This document shows positions 18,524-25,430 of a DNA stretch of 64,000 nt, in pieces. Source of the stretch: Granulicella arctica (GTDB lineage Bacteria; Acidobacteriota; Terriglobia; Terriglobales; Acidobacteriaceae); the NCBI RefSeq assembly GCF_013410065.1, contig NZ_JACCCW010000001.1, positions 434,001 through 498,000 of the forward strand. Reading direction: 5' to 3'. The notes below the pieces were generated by a model. It saw nothing but the letters and a program-made list of their open reading frames with translations, did not search any database and was not told where the DNA came from. Both the position numbers and the translations under genes were made by a program. The first letter of the stretch is position 1. The number at the start of each line of letters is the position of its first letter.

Positions 18524-18793
18524 ATGGCCACTCTCAACGTCACCGTCTACGACTCCACCGAAAACAAGCGCGTTCCCGCCGAGCTGCCCGACGACGCTCC
18601 CTGCAACAAGATCGTCGCCGTACTCGTGCAGAAGCTCCAGCTCCCCACCAACGGACCCGACGGCGCGCCCCTCAGCTACAAGTTCCACCACAAGAACTCC
18701 GGCCGCCAGATTCAGGACTCCCAAACCCTCGCCGACGCAGGCGTCAAAGATGGCGACATCCTCCGCCTTCAGCCTGAGATCACCGCAGGCTAG
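18524..18793 (+). CDS. Ubiquitin-like beta-grasp protein (YukD/EsaB-like)
   Basis: 89 aa, preceded by AGGA about 7 bases before the ATG. The length and pattern match a ubiquitin fold: beta strand TLNVTVYDST, a helix around CNKIVAVLVQKLQL, strands at LSYKFHHKNSG, and the ubiquitin-type end LADAGVKDGDILRLQPEI, where 'L.daGv.dGD.l.l' is the YukD/ubiquitin hallmark. The protein ends ..ITAG, so its last residue is a glycine without a tail; adenylation by the adjacent E1 would need no prior trimming. There is no GlyGly pair as in ubiquitin, ThiS or MoaD. The E1 start codon follows after one base, implying translational coupling and a partner relation. Confidence 0.85.
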   Translation: MATLNVTVYDSTENKRVPAELPDDAPCNKIVAVLVQKLQLPTNGPDGAPLSYKFHHKNSGRQIQDSQTLADAGVKDGDILRLQPEITAG

Positions 18794-18794
18794 T

Positions 18795-20006
18795 ATGTCC
18801 AGCCAGCCCATCCAAGTCGCCGCCGAGCTGGAAGAAGACCGCTACAGCCGCCTGCGCCTCATTCCCTGGTGGGATCAGGATAAAATCCACTCCACCCGCG
18901 TCCTCGTCATCGGAGCCGGAGCCCTCGGTAACGAGATTCTAAAAAACCTGGCCCTCCTCGGTTTCCTCCACATCGTGGTAGTGGATCTCGACCAAATCGA
19001 GGTCACCAACCTCTCCCGCGCCATCCTCTTCTCCTCCGACTCCATCGGCCAATACAAAGCCACAGTCGTCGCCGACGCCTACCGCAAGCTCCTCCCCGAA
19101 GCCATCGTCACTCCCATCGCCGCCAACATCCTCCACTCCCTCGGCCTCGGTGTCTTCCTGTGGAGCGACCTCATCCTCGCCGGTCTCGACAACCGCGAAG
19201 CCCGCCTCTTCATCAACCGCGCCGCCTGGAAGAGCAATCGCCCCTGGATCGACGGCGCCATCGAAGGCATCAACGGCGTAGCCCGTGTCTTCCTCCCCGG
19301 CCAACCGCCCTGCTACGAGTGCACCCTCGGTGCCACCGATTGGGCCCTCCTCGAGAAGCGCATGTCCTGCAACCTCCTCCTGCACGAAGCCGACACCGCC
19401 GGCAAAGTCCCCACCACCCCCACCATCTCTTCGATCATCGCTGGCATCCAGACGCAGGAGGCCCTCAAGCTCGTCCACCATCTCCCCACGCTCGCCGGAC
19501 AAGGCGTCGTCTTCGAAGGCCTCCACCACACCTCCTACAAGGTCGACTACACCGAGAGCCCCGACTGTCTCAGCCACTACACCTTCGACCGCATCGTATC
19601 CCTCGAGCAGAAATCCTCCGAGCTAACTCTCGCTGACCTCCTCGCCCTCGCTAAAGAAGACCTCAACACCATCGAAGCCGTCCTCGAGTTCAGCCGCGAG
19701 ATCATCCACAAGCTCATCTGTCCCAACTGCCACGCCGAAGAGACCGTCTTCGCTCCCGTAGGCTCCCTCACCTACCATCAAGGCCGCTGCAACGTCTGCA
19801 CCACCCCGCGCATCGTCCAAACCCTTTCCGGCTTTCATGGCCAGGAAGACCTTGCCACCCTCAAGCTAGACCAACTCGGCCTCCCCCTCTACGACCTCTA
19901 CACCGCCCGCAGCACCGAAGACGGAAGAGAAGACGAGCTAGCCTACCTCATCGCCGGAGACGCCCCCGCCATCCTCGGCCCCAACGCACCCCCGGAGGCC
20001 GCATGA
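18795..20006 (+). CDS. E1-like ThiF/MoeB-family adenylating enzyme with zinc ribbon
   Basis: 403 aa from the ATG at 18795, one base after the modifier's stop; the open frame extends further upstream but only through the modifier gene. The Rossmann ATP site reads VLVIGAGALGNEILKNLAL (36-54), then VVVDLDQIEVTNLSRAILF (61-79) with the Asp and Arg expected of E1 enzymes, AGLDNREARLFINRAA (129-144), and SSIIAGIQTQEALKLVH (212-228), the crossover helix region. C173/C176 (CYEC), C309/C312 (CPNC) and C332/C335 (CNVC) suggest zinc sites; C192 (RMSCN) is a candidate thioester cysteine. The C-terminal 140 residues are not a UBL-recruiting domain I recognise. It would adenylate the C-terminal Gly of the 18524-18793 product. 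Confidence 0.88.
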   Translation: MSSQPIQVAAELEEDRYSRLRLIPWWDQDKIHSTRVLVIGAGALGNEILKNLALLGFLHIVVVDLDQIEVTNLSRAILFSSDSIGQYKATVVADAYRKLLPEAIVTPIAANILHSLGLGVFLWSDLILAGLDNREARLFINRAAWKSNRPWIDGAIEGINGVARVFLPGQPPCYECTLGATDWALLEKRMSCNLLLHEADTAGKVPTTPTISSIIAGIQTQEALKLVHHLPTLAGQGVVFEGLHHTSYKVDYTESPDCLSHYTFDRIVSLEQKSSELTLADLLALAKEDLNTIEAVLEFSREIIHKLICPNCHAEETVFAPVGSLTYHQGRCNVCTTPRIVQTLSGFHGQEDLATLKLDQLGLPLYDLYTARSTEDGREDELAYLIAGDAPAILGPNAPPEAA

Positions 20007-20908
20007 CCCAGCCCGCCAAGCCCTCCATCCAGATCGACGCCGAGGTCACCCGCCAGATCCGCCAGCACGCCCGCTCCAGCATGGCCACCGAGGTCTGCGG
20101 CGTCCTCATCGGCGATCTTCTCCCCGGCTCCGAGACAGACGTAGCCATCTTTGCCGCCATCGCCGGAGTCAACGCCGCCCAGGCCGGAACCCACGTCACC
20201 TTCACCCAGGACGCCTGGGAGCACATCTACAAGGTCAAAGACGCCGACTACCCCGACGCCCGCATCGTCGGCTGGTACCACTCCCATCCTGGCTTCGGCG
20301 TCTTCCTCTCCGAGCACGATACCTTCATCCAGCAGAACTTCTTCTCCGCGCCCAACCAGGTCGCCTGGGTCTTCGATCCCCACAGCGACGAGGAGGGCTG
20401 CTTCGGTTGGGTCGACGGCAACATCACTCGCCTCACCTCCATCAACCTCATCGATCGCGATACCCCCGCCAACGTCTCCGAAAGCCGAGACCTAACCCCC
20501 TCCGAAGATCTCGATCTCGACGCTGACTCCGATACCCTCGCCACACGCCGCACCGCACCACCCCCACGCTGGCTCCGTTGGAGCGCCACCGCCTCCGCCC
20601 TGCTCGCCACGTTGATCCTCGGCTTTGCTCTCTCGCACTTCCTCTTTCCGTCGCCCTACCTCCTCGCGCTGCCCATCAACCCGCTCACCGCCCAGCCTCT
20701 CCTCCGCGACCCCAAAACCGGCGATCCTGTCTACATAGACCCCCAGGGCCCACGCTACGTCACCCTCGATTCGCGCACTGGCAAACTAACCGTACTCGAT
20801 CCGAACGCCCTCCGCGCTGCCCAACCCCCCACAGCCCTTGCCCCAGATCAAGCCCCGCAGCCGCCCGCCACACCGGACAAGACCCCACCGGCACAGGAGA
20901 AAAAATGA
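20003..20908 (+). CDS. Membrane-anchored JAB/JAMM isopeptidase
   Basis: 301 aa; the ATG overlaps the E1 stop (ATGA). The N-terminal JAB1/MPN/Mov34 domain (about 8-150) has a complete JAMM zinc site: E30 (TEVCGVLIG), H93 and H95 (GWYHSHPGFG), S103 and D106 (FLSEHD). Such enzymes remove ubiquitin or ubiquitin-like proteins from targets, or trim the modifier. An acidic linker (DLDLDADSD) leads to one TM segment (about 194-216) and an 85-residue Pro-rich tail containing DPKTGDPVYIDPQGPRYV. The JAB domain should be cytosolic with the tail outside. A single-pass JAB is uncommon and puts deconjugation at the membrane, like its neighbours. Confidence 0.9.
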   Translation: MTQPAKPSIQIDAEVTRQIRQHARSSMATEVCGVLIGDLLPGSETDVAIFAAIAGVNAAQAGTHVTFTQDAWEHIYKVKDADYPDARIVGWYHSHPGFGVFLSEHDTFIQQNFFSAPNQVAWVFDPHSDEEGCFGWVDGNITRLTSINLIDRDTPANVSESRDLTPSEDLDLDADSDTLATRRTAPPPRWLRWSATASALLATLILGFALSHFLFPSPYLLALPINPLTAQPLLRDPKTGDPVYIDPQGPRYVTLDSRTGKLTVLDPNALRAAQPPTALAPDQAPQPPATPDKTPPAQEKK

Positions 20909-21987
20909 GCTATCCGAACCCCGATCTCCTTCGCGTCACCCTCGACGATCTGGACGCCGTCACCCTCCCCACCCAGACCGCTCTCGCTCCCGCCGTCTCC
21001 AGCACCGGAGCCACCATCTACGGCACCATCAACGATATGCCCGACGCCCCTTTGCTCCCCGAAGAGAAGGGAAGCATCTGGCTCCAGGGCTGGCTCTACC
21101 TCGGCACCGCCGGTCTCGTCGGAGCCATGCTCGGCTGGGCCATCTGCGAGCCTGCCTTCCTCGACAACGGCGGCGGAGCCCATCGCTGGGGCAACATCTG
21201 GCTCCTCCCCCTTATCGTCGCCTGCATGTGCATCGCCTTCGGTACTGCCGAAAGCGTAGTCGAGCGCTCCCTCCGCAAGGGCCTCATCCGATCCGGCATC
21301 GCCCTTCCCCTCGGCATCGTCTTCGGCTTCGTCTTCTACTTCATCGCGAACATTATCTACAGCATCGGCATGGGTCTCGTCGCCGCCACCGGTGCGCAGA
21401 CCATGCACAATCCCGCCTTCTGGATCGCCCGCGGCATCGCCTGGGCCGCCTTCGGAGCCGCCGGGGGCCTCGTCTACGGCATCATCGGCCAGTCCGGACG
21501 CAAAGCCGGATACGGCGCACTCGGCGGAGCCATCGGTGCTCTCCTCGGCGGCCTCCTCTTCGATCCCATCGCCTTCCTTTTGGACAAGCACGCCGCAGCC
21601 TCCGCCCATAGTGGAGCGCCCAGCCGCGCCATCGGCTTCGCCCTCCTCGGCCTCGCCACCGGCATCGCCATGGGCCTCGTCGAGTCCGCACTCAAAGACC
21701 GCTGGCTCTACGTCACCGCCGGGCCCCTCGCCGGCAAACAGTTCATCCTCTATAAGCCCTCCACCATCCTCGGCTCCAACCAGCAGGCGGATATCTACCT
21801 CTTCAAGGACGCCGACATCCTCCCCTCTCACGCCACCCTCCAGCTCAAGGGCTCCCGCATCCACGTCATCCCCAACGGCCCCGTCTACATCGGAGCCACT
21901 CCCCTGCGTGCCCCCCGCGTCCTCCAGACCGGCGACGACCTCCGCATCGGCCGCTACGGCTTCCGCTACCAGGAGAAACAGCGGTGA
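20905..21987 (+). CDS. Multi-TM protein with C-terminal FHA domain
   Basis: 360 aa; the start overlaps the JAB stop (ATGA). About 57 polar residues precede five or six hydrophobic segments (roughly 60-80, 97-115, 130-155, 170-195, 203-225, 242-262), several rich in Gly/Ala (GALGGAIGALLGGLLF). A forkhead-associated-like domain spans 265-360: KPSTILGSNQQADI, LPSHATLQL with S308/H309, and DDLRIGRYGF. The usual phosphothreonine-binding Arg of the 'GR' turn is Ser (LGSN), and the SRxH motif is PSHA, so phosphopeptide binding may be altered. FHA next to E1/JAB/RING genes suggests recruitment of the modification system to a phosphorylated membrane partner. No kinase is in the window. Confidence 0.8.
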   Translation: MSYPNPDLLRVTLDDLDAVTLPTQTALAPAVSSTGATIYGTINDMPDAPLLPEEKGSIWLQGWLYLGTAGLVGAMLGWAICEPAFLDNGGGAHRWGNIWLLPLIVACMCIAFGTAESVVERSLRKGLIRSGIALPLGIVFGFVFYFIANIIYSIGMGLVAATGAQTMHNPAFWIARGIAWAAFGAAGGLVYGIIGQSGRKAGYGALGGAIGALLGGLLFDPIAFLLDKHAAASAHSGAPSRAIGFALLGLATGIAMGLVESALKDRWLYVTAGPLAGKQFILYKPSTILGSNQQADIYLFKDADILPSHATLQLKGSRIHVIPNGPVYIGATPLRAPRVLQTGDDLRIGRYGFRYQEKQR

Positions 21988-22580
21988 GCGAAACCATCTG
22001 CCCCTACTGCCGCTCCCCCTTCGAACCGGAAGACGCAGTCCACCGCTGCCCCGCCTGCGGAACCCCGCACCACGCCGATTGCTTCGCCGAGAACGGCGGC
22101 TGCACCATCTTCGGCTGCACCGCCGCCCCCGCCGAAGAAGCTCCCATCAGCGTCACCCCCACCGACCTCACCCCATCCCCGCCCGCTGTCAGCAATAGCA
22201 TCTACAACTTCGGCTCTTCCGCCACACCAGAAACACCTCAGCTTCCCGCAGTCGCTCCACCCCCACCCCTTCCCGCAGGCAGCTCCGCTCCACCACCTCC
22301 ACCGCTCCTCGCGTACCAACCCTACGCCATGCCTCCCGCCAACCCCTACGCCGACATCAGCTACATCCGGCCTAAGAGCCGCGTCGTCTTCGTCCTCCTC
22401 GCCGTCTTCTTCGGAGCCTTTGGCGCCCACAACTTCTACGCCGGTTACAACAAGAAGGCCGTCATCCAGCTCTGCATCACCCTCTGCACCTGTTTTTATG
22501 CATCGCTCATCAGTTGGATTTGGGCTATCGTAGAAGCCTGTACCGTCACCGCAGACGATGACGGAGTCCAGCTAACCTAA
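21984..22580 (+). CDS. RING-like zinc finger plus TM2-domain membrane protein
   Basis: 198 aa; starts with GTG overlapping the FHA stop (GTGA). Residues 6-45 form a compact treble-clef-like cluster: C6/C9, C22/C25, H29/H30, C33, C40 and C45 (CPYC, CPACG, HHADC, C, C). This is the pattern of the prokaryotic RING family and of eukaryotic E3 RING fingers. A Pro-rich linker (50-125) joins it to a TM2 domain (129-190, KSRVVFVLLA, FGAFGAHNFYAGY), a two-helix membrane module. It could be a membrane E3-like scaffold bringing E1-modifier to substrates. Zinc-ribbon function without ligase activity is the alternative. Confidence 0.8.
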   Translation: MSETICPYCRSPFEPEDAVHRCPACGTPHHADCFAENGGCTIFGCTAAPAEEAPISVTPTDLTPSPPAVSNSIYNFGSSATPETPQLPAVAPPPPLPAGSSAPPPPPLLAYQPYAMPPANPYADISYIRPKSRVVFVLLAVFFGAFGAHNFYAGYNKKAVIQLCITLCTCFYASLISWIWAIVEACTVTADDDGVQLT

Positions 22581-22599
22581 TCCCCTTCAGGAGAAAGTC

Positions 22600-23280
22600 T
22601 TGACCTATACGATCTCGCGCGATGGCCAGGAGTTCGGCCCCTATTCTCTCTCCGACGTCCAGCGCTACGTCGGCACCGGCAATATCCTCCTCACCGACCT
22701 CGCCCGCGCCGAAGGCACCACCGAGTGGCTTCCCGTCGCGCAGGTCGTCGGCACCATCGCCGTCGCCCCAGCCGCAGTCCCCACCGCCGCCTACGCAGCG
22801 CCCACCACCCAGTATCCTGACCCACCCAACCTGCACTGGGCGCTCGTCCTGCTCATCGGCATCTTCACCTGCGGCCTCTTCATGATTATCTGGGACCTCA
22901 TTCAGGCGTTATGGATCAAGAAAGTCCAGCCCGACACCAAGGCGCTTACGTACTACCTCATCTTCCTTGGCTTCTGGATTCTCAATTTGGTCTGCTCCTT
23001 TGGGCGTATAGCCTTTCCCATGAGCTACCGTCTCGCGAATCACGTGGCCGCGCCCCTGGCTGGCCTATCCTTGCTCGTCTCGCTTGCAGTCCTGGTCCTG
23101 ATGATCGTCTACCGCTTCGTCATGCGCAGCTCCCTCGAACGGCACTTCAATACCGCCGAGCCCGTCGGTCTCACGCTCGGCCCTATCATGACCTTCTTCT
23201 TCGGCGACCTCTACTTCCAGTACCACTTCAACCGCATCAACGAGATCAAACGCGCCGCCGGCCTCACCCGCCCCTACTAG
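22600..23280 (+). CDS. GYF_2-domain multi-TM protein
   Basis: 226 aa from a TTG at 22600 with AGGAGAAAG just upstream, 19 bp after the RING gene. Residues 2-52 (YTISRDGQEFGPYSLSDV and TTEWLPVAQVV) match the GYF_2 (DUF4339) module, with GPYS and the conserved Trp W43, thought to bind peptides such as proline-rich tails. An Ala/Pro linker and four hydrophobic segments (about 79-105, 116-132, 150-171, 190-203) follow, then a conserved-looking end FGDLYFQYHFNRINEIKR. The RING protein's Pro-rich linker and the JAB Pro-rich tail are natural candidate ligands of the GYF module (inference). Last gene of the operon. Confidence 0.8.
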   Translation: MTYTISRDGQEFGPYSLSDVQRYVGTGNILLTDLARAEGTTEWLPVAQVVGTIAVAPAAVPTAAYAAPTTQYPDPPNLHWALVLLIGIFTCGLFMIIWDLIQALWIKKVQPDTKALTYYLIFLGFWILNLVCSFGRIAFPMSYRLANHVAAPLAGLSLLVSLAVLVLMIVYRFVMRSSLERHFNTAEPVGLTLGPIMTFFFGDLYFQYHFNRINEIKRAAGLTRPY

Positions 23281-23347
23281 GTGTTGCACTTGGAACTTGA
23301 ATCCACCTATTCGGACATCACTCTCTCTGTGTGAAGATGCCGTAGGC

Positions 23348-25150
23348 TTACTTTTTGTCCGGGGATGGGGTTACTCCGTTGCCTTCGGTGACGGTGTAGA
23401 TGGCGTCGATGCCGGGGAGGGTGACGGTTTCTTTGGTGCCGCTGGGCCACTGGATTTCGATCTTGTCGATGTGGGTTGCGGGGCCTAGGCCGAAGTGGAG
23501 GCGGGGATCAGAGGTGGAGGCGAAGCTGCCGCCGCTGATGACATCGCCGCGTTGACGGAAGCCGTTGGCGGTGACGTATACGGTTGCGCCGACGGCATCC
23601 CTGGGGCTTTTGGGGCCACCGATGAGCTTGAGTGCTACCCAGTGGTTGGTGATCTTGACGACATTGCGGAAGAGGGATGGCGTGCCGTCGAGGTTGTTGA
23701 CGACTAGATCGATTTTGCCGTCGTTGAAGAGGTCTCCGAAGGCGACTCCACGGGCTACGGCTAGCTTGGCCAGGGCTGTTCCTTCGACGGCGGGAACGAG
23801 GCCGAACTTCCCGTTGTTGTTTCGGAAGAGGAGCGCGCGCTGTTTGAAGGTGGTGCCCCAGTTGGCGGTGTCGGCCTGCGGATAGACGTGGCCGTTGGCG
23901 ACGAAGAGGTCGAGCCAGCCGTCGTTGTCGTAGTCGAGGAAGACGGTTCCCCAGCCGAGGAAGGGGATGGTCGGTTCGGCGATTCCCATTTGGTAGCTTA
24001 CGTCGGTGAAGTTGGCGTTGCCGTCGTTGCGGTAGAGGGGGTTGTAGTCGTCGGAGAAGGTGGTGTTGTAGAGGTCGATGAGGCCGTTGTGGGCGTAGTC
24101 GCCGGAGGCTATGCCCATGGAGGCGGTCTCGCGGCCGCTTTCGTTGAGGGCGTAACCGGAGGCGAAGCTGGCGTCCTCGAAGGTGCCATTGCCCTTGTTG
24201 AGATAGAGGTAGTTGGGGGTGGAGTCGTCGGCGACGAGGAGGTCGGGCTTGCCATCGCCGTTGAGGTCGATGAAGAGGGAGGCGAGGCCGTAGTAGGCGG
24301 ACTTGTCGGCGACGCCGGCCTTCTCGCTGACGTCGGTGAAGGTGCCGTCTCCGTTGTTGTGGAAGAGATGGTCGACTTCGCCGGGGAGGCCGCGGGGGCC
24401 ACACATGACGTTCTGGCCGCGGAACTGGCAGGTCTTCGGAGGCTGATGGTGCAGGTCGTATTTGACGTAGCCGGGAACGAAGAGGTCGAGGCGGCCGTCG
24501 CCGTCGTAGTCTCCCCAGGTGGCTCCGGTGGACCAGGCGCCGACGGTGATGCCGGCTTTTTCGCCGACGTCGGTGAAGGTGCCGTCGTGATTGTTGTGAT
24601 AGAGCCGGTTCTTGCCGAGGTTTGAGACGAAGATGTCGGGCCAGCCGTCGTTATCGTAGTCAGCGATGGCGGTGGCGAAGCCCCAGCGATCGTTGGTGAC
24701 GCCTGCTTTGGCAGCTACGTCGGTGAAGGTGCCGTCGTGGTTGTTGTGGAAGAGCGCGGCGTGCGGCGGGGTGGCCTTGCCGTTCTCCGCGTCGAAGGTG
24801 GAACCGTTGACGAGATAGATGTCGAGCCAGCCGTCGTTGTCGTAGTCGATGAGGCCGACGCCGGAGCCTACGGTCTCGATGATGTAGGTCTTCTCCGGGG
24901 TTCCCATGATGTGATGCCACTTGGTGAGGCCGGCTTGCTCGGCGGTGTCCTGAAAGATGATGGGGCCGGTTTTGACGAAGCCACCTGCGGTGATGGGACG
25001 GTTCTCGGAGTCGAGTATCGCGGCGTGTGCTCCGCCGGTGTTGCTGCCCATGCCGGATGGCTCGGGCTGAGGCTGCTGCGCGTGCGCTGCGAGAGCGAAG
25101 AGCGCGGCTGTCAGGAGATACGCAGCAGTTCGGGGTAGTGCTTGCTTCAT
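23348..25150 (-). CDS. CRTAC1-family secreted FG-GAP/ASPIC-UnbV protein
   Basis: 600 aa from the ATG at 25150, chosen because it gives a signal peptide (MKQALPRTAAYLL.. ending AHAQ). In-frame ATGs at 25162 and 25318 are possible; no start has a strong ribosome site. The body is a beta-propeller of FG-GAP/VCBS repeats, each with Ca-binding loops such as DYDNDGWLDIYLVN, and LFHNNHDGTFTDV units. The C-terminal ASPIC/UnbV domain (RLHFGLGPATHIDKIEIQWPSG cut here to its core) closes it. Such proteins are abundant in Acidobacteriota and Planctomycetes; their function is mostly unknown, with proposed extracellular binding roles. Its upstream region carries the REP-like repeat at 25224-25277. Confidence 0.85.
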   Translation of the reverse strand: MKQALPRTAAYLLTAALFALAAHAQQPQPEPSGMGSNTGGAHAAILDSENRPITAGGFVKTGPIIFQDTAEQAGLTKWHHIMGTPEKTYIIETVGSGVGLIDYDNDGWLDIYLVNGSTFDAENGKATPPHAALFHNNHDGTFTDVAAKAGVTNDRWGFATAIADYDNDGWPDIFVSNLGKNRLYHNNHDGTFTDVGEKAGITVGAWSTGATWGDYDGDGRLDLFVPGYVKYDLHHQPPKTCQFRGQNVMCGPRGLPGEVDHLFHNNGDGTFTDVSEKAGVADKSAYYGLASLFIDLNGDGKPDLLVADDSTPNYLYLNKGNGTFEDASFASGYALNESGRETASMGIASGDYAHNGLIDLYNTTFSDDYNPLYRNDGNANFTDVSYQMGIAEPTIPFLGWGTVFLDYDNDGWLDLFVANGHVYPQADTANWGTTFKQRALLFRNNNGKFGLVPAVEGTALAKLAVARGVAFGDLFNDGKIDLVVNNLDGTPSLFRNVVKITNHWVALKLIGGPKSPRDAVGATVYVTANGFRQRGDVISGGSFASTSDPRLHFGLGPATHIDKIEIQWPSGTKETVTLPGIDAIYTVTEGNGVTPSPDKK

Positions 25151-25223
25151 ATGTCTAAACATCTGCCCACAACTGAGGGACGTTCTGGTTATGGGGCGAT
25201 GAGTGTGCACACATATTCCTTTA

Positions 25224-25277
25224 GGGGCTAAAGCCCCGCTTCTTTTTAACTCTTTACGGCACGGCTGAAGCCGTGCC
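25224..25277. repeat. REP-like pair of short palindromes
   Basis: GGGGCTAAAGCCCC (25224-25237) and GGCACGGCTGAAGCCGTGCC (25258-25277), separated by a T-rich 20-base spacer. Both are near-perfect hairpins with two-base loops. From memory, such paired GGGGCT and GGCACGGCT palindromes recur in acidobacterial and other soil-bacterial genomes as dispersed repeats; only this copy was seen here. It lies 74-127 bases upstream of the CRTAC1 start. Confidence 0.6.
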
Positions 25278-25378
25278 CTTCCAAAACATTTCTTATAGGC
25301 ACTGTTCACCCTGCTCATACAGCGCAGCTCAGGACTGAATCTTCGGCGGGATCAGTGTAAATGTTTCTTGCAATACAA

Positions 25379-25405
25379 CGCCGGGCCCTAGTGACGGACC
25401 CGGCG
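25379..25405 (-). terminator. Candidate terminator of the GH51 gene
   Basis: CGCCGGG (25379-25385) pairs with CCCGGCG (25399-25405); the stem extends three more bases with one mismatch. On the minus strand it follows the GH51 stop (25431) and is succeeded by a short T-containing stretch (TTGTATT). Confidence 0.5.
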
Positions 25406-25430
25406 GGTGGGATGTAGAGGGTGTTGGCTG

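Noticed and set aside
18483..18794. N-terminal extension of the E1 gene
   Set aside because: The extra frame overlaps the ubiquitin-like gene and is Ser/Thr/Pro-rich noise; the ATG at 18795 fits the E1 start.
20848..21864. 338-aa minus-strand frame, very Gly/Glu/Ala-rich
   Set aside because: Shadow of the high-GC FHA gene; composition follows the codon-position bias of the real frame.
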